The notes beneath the pieces were generated by a model. The model was not told the origin of the DNA, ran no database searches, and worked only from the letters and a program-made list of their open reading frames with translations. This document shows positions 1-6,166 of a DNA stretch of 35,166 nt, piece after piece. Each line of letters begins with the position of its first letter. Within the stretch, counting starts at the first letter, position 1. Location of the stretch: the NCBI GenBank assembly GCA_937900135.1, contig CALCDJ010000053.1:1-35166 (forward strand). The letters run 5' to 3'. A program made the translations under genes and the position numbers. This stretch comes from an uncultured Blautia sp. (lineage in GTDB: Bacteria; Bacillota; Clostridia; Lachnospirales; Lachnospiraceae).

Positions 1-17
1 CTATCATAGTCCTGTTG

Positions 18-1361
18 TCAAGAGTGTGCAGTATTTTTTTTGAGTGCTATAATAAAATAAAACAAACAATCAGGATAACGAAGTTCCTGCATTTCAAAAT
101 AATTTTCCACATGTCTGATTTCTTCTTTCACCGCAACAGTATGCAATCCAGAACTAAACATATAACGAATGTTTTTTGAAAGGGCGCTAATATAAATTCT
201 AATTTCTTTATTTTTCCCTTTTGTACTTAAACTCGAAATTGTTGTCATCGCATTAAGAAAAAAATGAGGACGAATTTGTAAACGGACATACTTTTGTTCG
301 GCATCAGCTAATGCCAGTTTTTTTTCATAAAATCGAATCTTCAAATGAATAATTTCATCCATCAATTTGTTAAATGTTTTGGCAAGCATAAAAAATTCTT
401 TTGTATCACCACACTCTGATACTCTATGTTCATAATCTCCGGCTTCCATTCTTTTCATATCACTTACCATTGCATTCATTGGCATAATCAACTGTTTTTT
501 TTCAACCCTAATAAAGTTAAAATCAAATATAACCAACAGAATAATAATTAAAAGAACCCAAACCGCATTACCATATAAGTATCGAAATGTCTCTGATTTT
601 TCTGCATAAGAATATAAATGCATTTTCCCATCTGCAAGGATAGTTTCATTACAAAATTTATCCATTAATTCCAATTGGGAATTTTTGATCTGTTTCTCTT
701 CATTAAAAAGATGAGAGCCTGCATATCCCTGTATATAGTTTTCATGGTCAGTTAAAACAAATGCACAATTATTAAACTTCACATCGGGAAGCGTATTTAG
801 CAAAGAATCAACTGAAATTATACCTGCACAAATGCGATATTGATTATTAAGTGCACGAAATAAATAATTCTTTTCTCCTATCCTTCCAAATTGCCATTGT
901 CCATACTTTGATCCATTTCCAGCTAATTTTTTAAAATATTTTCGCACATCTTCCTTATCATCAAGAAGAATATTTCCATTGTTCGCATCTAGACAAATTT
1001 CATTTTCTGATTGAGCAACCACAAAAATATCTGCACTCTGATCCAACCTCATGATTGCTTTCATCTTTTCAGCCAATCTATTAGATGCATAAAATCGAAC
1101 TGCTTCATCTGCATCCCCTAAAAGAAGCATATCCTCTTCTTCCCCTACAATCGTAGATAATTGCATATCTATTTTTTCCAGGCGATTCTCAATTTGAGTA
1201 CTATAAATTTCAAGAAAATTTTTCGCAACAACGTTTGTTTCTTTTGCAGCAGAACGGAAAATATTTATTGTAAAAAGAATTAATAATATAGAAACAGCAA
1301 TAAGTTGCACCCACATCATAATATTCATTGTTTGCACAAAAGACTTTTTCTTCATTTCCAT
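18..1361 (-). CDS. Sensor histidine kinase, YesM/LytS type, C-terminally truncated
   Basis: The 447-residue product begins at an ATG behind a GGGAG/GAGAGG stretch; a further in-frame start lies 36 bases upstream but has no ribosome binding site. Membrane helices lie near residues 14-34 and 265-284 and flank an extracytoplasmic sensor region. A HAMP-like segment (about 290-340) and the His_kinase domain follow, with phospho-acceptor His in the RPHFFLN motif (about residue 366). The homology then fades after RYPDCLFYF, and an unrelated tail ends in a stop at the window edge. The HATPase domain that normally follows (100 or more residues) is absent, so the kinase as read could not bind ATP. A disruption by an insertion element or a deletion just at the edge is likely. 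YesM-type kinases usually pair with an AraC-type response regulator, which may lie beyond the left edge. Family assignment is firm; the cause of truncation is not. Confidence 0.8.
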   Translation of the reverse strand: MEMKKKSFVQTMNIMMWVQLIAVSILLILFTINIFRSAAKETNVVAKNFLEIYSTQIENRLEKIDMQLSTIVGEEEDMLLLGDADEAVRFYASNRLAEKMKAIMRLDQSADIFVVAQSENEICLDANNGNILLDDKEDVRKYFKKLAGNGSKYGQWQFGRIGEKNYLFRALNNQYRICAGIISVDSLLNTLPDVKFNNCAFVLTDHENYIQGYAGSHLFNEEKQIKNSQLELMDKFCNETILADGKMHLYSYAEKSETFRYLYGNAVWVLLIIILLVIFDFNFIRVEKKQLIMPMNAMVSDMKRMEAGDYEHRVSECGDTKEFFMLAKTFNKLMDEIIHLKIRFYEKKLALADAEQKYVRLQIRPHFFLNAMTTISSLSTKGKNKEIRIYISALSKNIRYMFSSGLHTVAVKEEIRHVENYFEMQELRYPDCLFYFIIALKKNTAHS

Positions 1362-1376
1362 TCTGCCTCTCTCCCT

Positions 1377-1404
1377 ATATTTCGTTTCGAAACTCACGAA
1401 ATAT
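1377..1404. promoter_or_regulatory. Nested palindrome upstream of the sensor kinase gene
   Basis: ATATTTCG and CGAAATAT flank this 28-base element, and within it GTTTCGAAAC (1384-1393) is a perfect 10-bp palindrome. It lies between the bile salt hydrolase stop and the kinase start. No T-run follows on the minus strand, so an operator or leader hairpin fits better than a terminator. The function is inferred. Confidence 0.4.
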
Positions 1405-1418
1405 TTTTCTCAAAAAAC

Positions 1419-2393
1419 TTAATTTCTCCACAAAATCTGCTGTTCTAATTCCAAATCAAAAATTTTCAATTCTTTTGAATCCAGATTTTCTTTCTGCATA
1501 TTGACTGCCTGAATCTGATTATTATCGTAAGTTTTATAATAGAAAATCCCCTGATCTGCATTGATGCAGCAGGAATAAGTCGTGATATCCTCCCGTCCTT
1601 CTGGTGTGATCACCGATCCACGCACCATGCTGACGCCATCCAGGATATGGAAAAACTGAGCCACGTTTGCATTTTCTTCCTCCTTGGATCGGGAATTCCA
1701 TTTCAGATATGCAGCTTTGACAAATCTGGACGCCGGAGAGTAATCTCCTGGAAGGCCAATAGCGCCCATTCCCTGCCCATAAGTCTTTAGCACAATCTCC
1801 GGAGCAAATCCGCTTTTGGGATTTTCGCTGGAAAGATTCAGATAATTATTCAAATGCATCTGGTAATAAGGGAATGGAGGATTATTGGTCAGGACACCAT
1901 ACGGATTTTCATAAATGTGAATGCCATCCTGGATGCATTCCATAATGATACATTCCTCTTTGTCTGCTATCATCCAGTGCAAGGGAGACAACGGCATCTT
2001 CTCTGCAAAAGCTTCATCCAGAAGATTCAACTCCTCTAACCGTTCTCTGGCTTCTTTTACCGATGCACACTGTCCCAAGATCCACGGGATCAGTTCAAAG
2101 GGAGTTACATTCTTTTTGTTTGTATCTTCCTTTTGGTAACAGGCATTTCCAGGGAAATTCAGTCCTGCAATCCCCAATCCTTTTTCGTTTACCGCCTCTG
2201 CATACAGAGGATAATCCTGTGCCACAGTTGCCATTCCGATCATGGCATAATGGTGGGAAATAGAGGGCAGTTTCCGAAATTTCAGTTCATAATTTCGAGG
2301 AGTGATTACCACCTGTTCCCCAAAAGTATATTCCAGATCAAGATTTCTTCCAAAATAAAAATCACCGTTTTTATACGTAATACAAGTACACAT
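1419..2393 (-). CDS. bsh: Bile salt hydrolase (choloylglycine hydrolase, Ntn hydrolase)
   Basis: This 324-residue cytoplasmic enzyme (no signal peptide) should cleave the amide of glycine- or taurine-conjugated bile acids. The start MCTC places the nucleophile Cys2 at the N terminus after Met removal. The other family residues are all present: Arg16 and Asp19 (GRNLD), Asn79 (AGLNFPG), Asn170 (VLTNNP) and Arg223 (SPASRF). Length and the YYKTYDNNQIQAVNM block match clostridial bile salt hydrolases such as the Clostridium perfringens enzyme, and penicillin V acylases usually differ in these blocks. The loop before GLPGD reads G-Q-G. The gene starts 22 bases after the GNAT gene stops and has an AAAGAGG site, so the two probably form an operon. 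Substrate preference is not settled by sequence alone. Confidence 0.95.
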   Translation of the reverse strand: MCTCITYKNGDFYFGRNLDLEYTFGEQVVITPRNYELKFRKLPSISHHYAMIGMATVAQDYPLYAEAVNEKGLGIAGLNFPGNACYQKEDTNKKNVTPFELIPWILGQCASVKEARERLEELNLLDEAFAEKMPLSPLHWMIADKEECIIMECIQDGIHIYENPYGVLTNNPPFPYYQMHLNNYLNLSSENPKSGFAPEIVLKTYGQGMGAIGLPGDYSPASRFVKAAYLKWNSRSKEEENANVAQFFHILDGVSMVRGSVITPEGREDITTYSCCINADQGIFYYKTYDNNQIQAVNMQKENLDSKELKIFDLELEQQILWRN

Positions 2394-2415
2394 ATATTTT
2401 CCCTCTTTCTACATT

Positions 2416-2964
2416 TTATAATTTTTTCATCATCCAGTCTGCACTTTCATAGGAACCGTCCTTATACTTCATATTGTAAGGAAAAGTTCCATATTTCTGG
2501 AATCCCATCTTTTCATAGAGACGAATGGCATTTGTGTTGCTGCTGATCACTTCCAGTTCAGCCTGTTCATATCCTGCATTTCTGGCAGATTCCAATACTG
2601 CTTCCATCATCTTTTTCCCGATACCAAGATTGCAGTATTTTTGATATAAGGCAATGGCAACTTCACAGCGATGCGCGTATCTTTTGTATGTTCCGACTCT
2701 CATCAGAGCACAATTTCCCATATGTTTTCCGTTGTAGACAGCCACTAGGAGCAGTTCTCCCGGATCTCCAATCTTGCTCTGGATAAACTGTTCTTCCTGT
2801 TCCAAGGTAAGGACAAATTCTTCTGGCTCACGAATCAGATATGGCGTCTCTGCGGTAACTGTTTTCATACAGTTCAATAATTCGTTGGCATCCTCTTTTT
2901 CCGCATTTCGAAGGATAATCGTATTTCCGTTTTTGTCCTGAATCTTTCTTGGTTCAAATCTCAT
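2416..2964 (-). CDS. GNAT family N-acetyltransferase
   Basis: The 182-residue product is a single GNAT domain. The acetyl-CoA loop is visible as LYQKYCNLGIGKKMMEAVL, and the C-terminal block SNTNAIRLYEKMGFQKYGTF is typical of the fold. The start at 2964 is chosen because AGGAG lies 7 bases upstream; a longer reading frame upstream has no such site. It resembles RimI/YhhY-like acetyltransferases acting on small molecules or protein N termini, but the substrate cannot be read from sequence. It lies directly upstream of the bile salt hydrolase gene, so the two are probably co-transcribed; no functional link is known to me. Confidence 0.85.
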   Translation of the reverse strand: MRFEPRKIQDKNGNTIILRNAEKEDANELLNCMKTVTAETPYLIREPEEFVLTLEQEEQFIQSKIGDPGELLLVAVYNGKHMGNCALMRVGTYKRYAHRCEVAIALYQKYCNLGIGKKMMEAVLESARNAGYEQAELEVISSNTNAIRLYEKMGFQKYGTFPYNMKYKDGSYESADWMMKKL

Positions 2965-3019
2965 TTTCTGTCTCCTGTTATTACAAATCCAAGCTTTCTT
3001 ACAAACCACTCATGATTGT

Positions 3020-4126
3020 TCAATCACTATGTTTATATATCTTCCATCTTCCGTTTCTGCTATATCCAACGTATTCTGCAATATGTTCTTTTTTCATTGC
3101 AGACAATTCTTTTTTCAATGCATACATAGAAACTCCTAATTTTTCAATCATACGTTTCTTAGAAATCGAGGAATCTCTTTCTATCAAATCCAAAATCTGT
3201 TCCCTCAATGATGCATCTCTCTTTTCTTTTATAGACTCGTATAAAACCGTTGGTTCAGAAACAAAACTGGGGGTTGATGGGGTCGATTTTGGGGTTGATG
3301 GGGTCGATTTTGGGGTTGATGGGGTCGATTTTGGGGTTGCTATTTTTTCTTCTTGTAGTACATCTTTTATTTTTCTGAACATAGTCACCTTAAAACCATC
3401 TCCAAATTCCTCAAAAAGCGGTTCTGGTAATCCATATTCTTTGCATCGGTTAATAATTCTTGGTATTCCTGTTCCCCACGCCTCCACGATACGCATATAA
3501 TGAAAAGACTCTGCAATTACCTCATTTCTACATGTAGATTTTCCCAGTTTTGCAGTTTCTATATCCAGACCACCATAAAGCATTCCAGGCGATAAAACCT
3601 CGATTCTATCATCGAAAATGCAGACTTGAATGCAGGATTTATCTAAATAGCTTCTGTGTACAACTGCATTCGCAATCATCTCACGAATTGCAGAAACAGG
3701 TAATTCATAAACATCCGTTCGATAAATTCCATTAATTTCTGCTCCCATATTAATATGCCTTAAAGTAAATTGATACGCATCTTCTAATTGATCATAAATT
3801 GGTCCTGTAAATTCTTTTTGATCAATAAAAATATCTCTGATTGTCCCCTTAAACAATGCACATTGTATCTTTGCATATTTACTTTTATTATCTGTCAGCA
3901 AATGAAACGCATGTGTTGGATAATAATTCCTGGCGCTTTTACACAAAATCCCGAAATCCACAAGTTTTTCTATCGTCATGTCTTTGATAAAATCTAGTTC
4001 TTCCTTATTTTTACAGCTTCTTTGTGCACGCTTTTTCATATTTTTGCAAAGTTCCAATGCCTTTTCTTCATCATATTCTTCTCCAATTTCCTGAAGAGAA
4101 TCGTATGATATATTTTGGCCTTCCAT
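3020..4126 (-). CDS. AlbA_2/Schlafen-like ATP-binding regulator, C-terminal part (out of frame with its N-terminal part)
   Basis: This frame continues the AlbA_2 protein begun at 4536. It carries a GHKL-like ATPase module (PF13749 type): AIREMIANAVVHRSYLDKS, then DDRIEVLSPGMLYGG and VEAWGTGIPRIINRCKEYGL. A proline/threonine linker made of TPKSTPS heptads follows, then a C-terminal winged helix (LREQILDLIERDSSISKKRMIEKLGVS, in two parts). The in-frame ATG at 4126 has no convincing ribosome binding site, and the homology runs upstream of it in this frame (FIRINGTSRPADARKIKELE), so the ATG is probably not a real start. Joined to the N-terminal part by a -1 shift at 4204, the product would be about 505 residues, a normal size for these transcriptional-regulator-like proteins. 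Confidence 0.75.
   Translation of the reverse strand: MEGQNISYDSLQEIGEEYDEEKALELCKNMKKRAQRSCKNKEELDFIKDMTIEKLVDFGILCKSARNYYPTHAFHLLTDNKSKYAKIQCALFKGTIRDIFIDQKEFTGPIYDQLEDAYQFTLRHINMGAEINGIYRTDVYELPVSAIREMIANAVVHRSYLDKSCIQVCIFDDRIEVLSPGMLYGGLDIETAKLGKSTCRNEVIAESFHYMRIVEAWGTGIPRIINRCKEYGLPEPLFEEFGDGFKVTMFRKIKDVLQEEKIATPKSTPSTPKSTPSTPKSTPSTPSFVSEPTVLYESIKEKRDASLREQILDLIERDSSISKKRMIEKLGVSMYALKKELSAMKKEHIAEYVGYSRNGRWKIYKHSD
3270..3336. repeat. 21-bp G-rich tandem repeat, three full copies plus partial
   Basis: On the plus strand the unit is GGGGTTGATGGGGTCGATTTT followed directly by two more copies and a GGGG start of a fourth (3270-3290, 3291-3311, 3312-3332, then partial). It encodes the heptapeptide TPKSTPS on the minus strand, forming the linker between the ATPase module and the winged helix. 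Seven runs of four or more G on one strand make it a candidate G-quadruplex and a candidate variable-number repeat. Confidence 0.9.
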
Positions 4127-4137
4127 CTCCAGTTCTT

Positions 4138-4536
4138 TTATTTTTCTGGCATCTGCTGGTCTACTTGTACCATTGATCCGGATAAATGCTGATTTCTCTT
4201 TTCCTTTTTTATAAGATAGTATGGTCGAAATTTTCCAGGAGCAATATCGATTACAAGAACTGTTTTTCCTTCTATGGTCTGAATTAAAATATCTGATTCA
4301 ATTTGTGGAGTACATGCATCTGATATCATATTTGAAATAGAATCTGATAGTTTAAATGGACTTTGCTCGCCAATTCCACATACTTCTCCTGTTATATCTT
4401 CTATTCCCAGAATTACCTTTCCACCTGTGCTATTTGAGAATGCTATAATATCTTTCAGGAATTTTTCATGATTAACTGGAATTTCTCTTTTAAACTCGAT
4501 ATTCTTTCCTTCTCCAAAAAAATTTTTATTGATCAC
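4138..4536 (-). CDS. AlbA_2 domain protein, N-terminal part (frame ends early after slippery site)
   Basis: The 132 residues start at GTG (4536) with AAGG 7 bases upstream. Residues 1-111 are a typical AlbA_2 (PF04326, Schlafen-like) domain: EGKNIEFKREIP, the KDIIAFSNSTGGKVILGIED core, and IDIAPGKFRPYYL. After the codons ATA AAA AAG the homology continues only in the -1 frame (GKEKSAFIRINGTSRPAD), while this frame runs through about 21 unrelated residues to a stop. Either the gene is frameshifted in a six-A run, or the shift is programmed. Together with the downstream frame it makes one gene, located between spoU and the GNAT-bsh pair. Confidence 0.75.
   Translation of the reverse strand: MINKNFFGEGKNIEFKREIPVNHEKFLKDIIAFSNSTGGKVILGIEDITGEVCGIGEQSPFKLSDSISNMISDACTPQIESDILIQTIEGKTVLVIDIAPGKFRPYYLIKKEKRNQHLSGSMVQVDQQMPEK
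4204..4210 (-). other. A_AAA_AAG slippery heptamer in the AlbA_2 gene
   Basis: On the minus strand the zero frame reads ATA AAA AAG GAA, which is the canonical -1 slippery heptamer A_AAA_AAG in the correct phase. A -1 slip gives GGA AAA GAG AAA and restores the conserved protein. No strong downstream hairpin or upstream Shine-Dalgarno-like stimulator was recognised, only the short ATCCGGAT palindrome, so programmed use is a hypothesis. Confidence 0.5.
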
Positions 4537-4590
4537 GCCTCCGCCTTCTTTCTACTACTGAAAATCAAACTTCCGTGAATCTATTTCTTT

Positions 4591-5409
4591 TTACCTCCCA
4601 AGTTCCCAGAAAACAACTGCGCTGGCGGCAGCTACATTCAGGGAATCCACACCATGGGACATAGGGATTTTTACTGTGTAGTCACAATCTGCAATGGTAT
4701 GGTCTGCCAGTCCCTCTCCTTCGGTTCCAAGAATAATCGCCAGTTTTTCTGCCTTCAAAAGTTCCGGATTGTCAATTCCCACGGAATCCTCCTTTAAAGC
4801 CATGGCAGCTGTCTGAAATCCAAGCTGTTTCAACTTTTCCATCGTCGGTTCCGGCCAGGCATCCTTTTCCAGAAAGGTCCATGGCACCTGAAAAACTGTT
4901 CCCATGCTCACCCTTGCAGCCCTCCGGTACAAAGGATTGCTGCAGCCATAGGTAAGAAGTATCGCGTCCATATTTAAAGCCGCAGCGCTGCGGAATATAG
5001 CTCCCACATTGGTGGGATTCACCACATTTTCCAAAATTGCGATTCTTCTGGCATCTTTGCAGATTTCTTCTACCAGCGGAAGTTTTGGACGATACATGGC
5101 GCAAAGCATTCCTCTGGTCAGGCCAAACCCGGTCAGTCTGGTTAGTACATCAAATTCTGCAGTATATACAGGAATCTCCCCACAACGGGCAATCAGTTCT
5201 TTTGCCTCTCCCTCCACGTGCTTTTTTTCTACAAGAAAGGACACGGGAACACATCCGGCATCCAGTGCTCTGGTGATTACCTTGGGACTTTCTGCGATAA
5301 ACATTCCCTTTTCCGGTTCATGACGATTCACAAGCTGATTTTCTGTAAGTCTGGCATAGACATCCAGTTCCGGCGCTTCAAAATCTGTAATTTCTATGAT
5401 ATTTGACAT
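4591..5409 (-). CDS. TrmH/SpoU family RNA 2'-O-methyltransferase
   Basis: This 272-residue SPOUT enzyme transfers a methyl group from S-adenosylmethionine to a ribose 2'-OH in rRNA or tRNA. The three SpoU motifs are clear: NVVNPTNVGAIFRSAAAL (about 128-145), LAIILGTEGEGL, and IPMSHGVDSLNVAAASAV near the C terminus; together they form the knotted cofactor site. The N-terminal region ENQLVNRHEPEKGMFIAES is the substrate-binding domain seen in the RlmB/TsnR-like group. Which RNA it modifies cannot be told. The upstream site is weak (AGAGAG). It follows ykgJ by 66 bases and probably belongs to the same transcript as topB. Confidence 0.88.
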   Translation of the reverse strand: MSNIIEITDFEAPELDVYARLTENQLVNRHEPEKGMFIAESPKVITRALDAGCVPVSFLVEKKHVEGEAKELIARCGEIPVYTAEFDVLTRLTGFGLTRGMLCAMYRPKLPLVEEICKDARRIAILENVVNPTNVGAIFRSAAALNMDAILLTYGCSNPLYRRAARVSMGTVFQVPWTFLEKDAWPEPTMEKLKQLGFQTAAMALKEDSVGIDNPELLKAEKLAIILGTEGEGLADHTIADCDYTVKIPMSHGVDSLNVAAASAVVFWELGR

Positions 5410-5475
5410 ATGTTTTCTCTCTTATTTCTTTCTGTTTTCTCTGGAAGTGGAGCATTGAAACGGGAAAAATGGCTG

Positions 5476-6147
5476 TTAGTATCCCAGTTTCAACAGCTGT
5501 TTCCCTTCTTCCAGTCTCTCATAAAACTGTTCATAAAAATCTCTTTCTTCTTCGTATGGCTTGATATAGAAACGATTAACCACATAAAGATTCAGATTTT
5601 TGATCAACTCAGTATCCTGGGCATTGTATAAAACTTCCTGTACGTCTTTCAGAAAATAATGCCAGTCGCTGACAAACTGCTCATATCGTTTTACATCCGG
5701 TGTGTCGATCCATTTTTTTACTTTTATCTTGCTCCTGTTCTGCTTTTTACATTCATGGATCTGCAGAAAATAACGAAAACTGCCATTTTCATAAAATCTT
5801 CCCAATGGAAACAGTCTGCAGATTCCCGGTCGGAAATCATGAATGGAACAACGTCCCTTTTCATTGAGAAAAATACAGCGTTCCTCCCGCCCGGTCATCC
5901 GGAGATGAGGCAGAATATTTCCATCTGCCGCATCCAGTTCCAATTCCTTTTCCATCAAATCTTCTGGTGTCTTTTTCAGATTTACAGACAGCCGATGTAC
6001 ATCCAGAGGGTCCAGAATAACAGACTCTCCCATTCCTGTACAACAGTCACAACAGCCTTCACAATCGTGACAATCTGCTTTTACCATATCATTCAGATCA
6101 TATAACTTTCCGTCTGAAATTTCTTCCATGGAAACTTCCCGGCGCAT
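5476..6147 (-). CDS. YkgJ-family cysteine cluster protein
   Basis: The 223-residue protein belongs to the YkgJ (UPF0153/CxxCxxCC) family, whose cysteines are thought to bind a metal or Fe-S cluster. Visible elements are the N-terminal CHDCEGCCDCCTGMG block, then CIFLNEKGRCSIHDFRPGICRLFP, and CKKQNR. The C-terminal part (from about 150) is rich in charged and aromatic residues with no known motif. An AGGAGG site lies in front of the ATG at 6147. It starts 19 bases after topB stops. The molecular function of the family is unknown, so no role is assigned. Confidence 0.85.
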   Translation of the reverse strand: MRREVSMEEISDGKLYDLNDMVKADCHDCEGCCDCCTGMGESVILDPLDVHRLSVNLKKTPEDLMEKELELDAADGNILPHLRMTGREERCIFLNEKGRCSIHDFRPGICRLFPLGRFYENGSFRYFLQIHECKKQNRSKIKVKKWIDTPDVKRYEQFVSDWHYFLKDVQEVLYNAQDTELIKNLNLYVVNRFYIKPYEEERDFYEQFYERLEEGKQLLKLGY

Positions 6148-6166
6148 ATTTTTTCCTCCTCGTCTT

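Noticed and set aside
2133..2546. Plus-strand frames over the bsh-GNAT region
   Set aside because: They overlap two well-supported minus-strand genes and have no start signals or motifs.
3270..3336. CRISPR-like direct repeats
   Set aside because: Units are contiguous 21-mers without spacers and stay in frame within a coding region.
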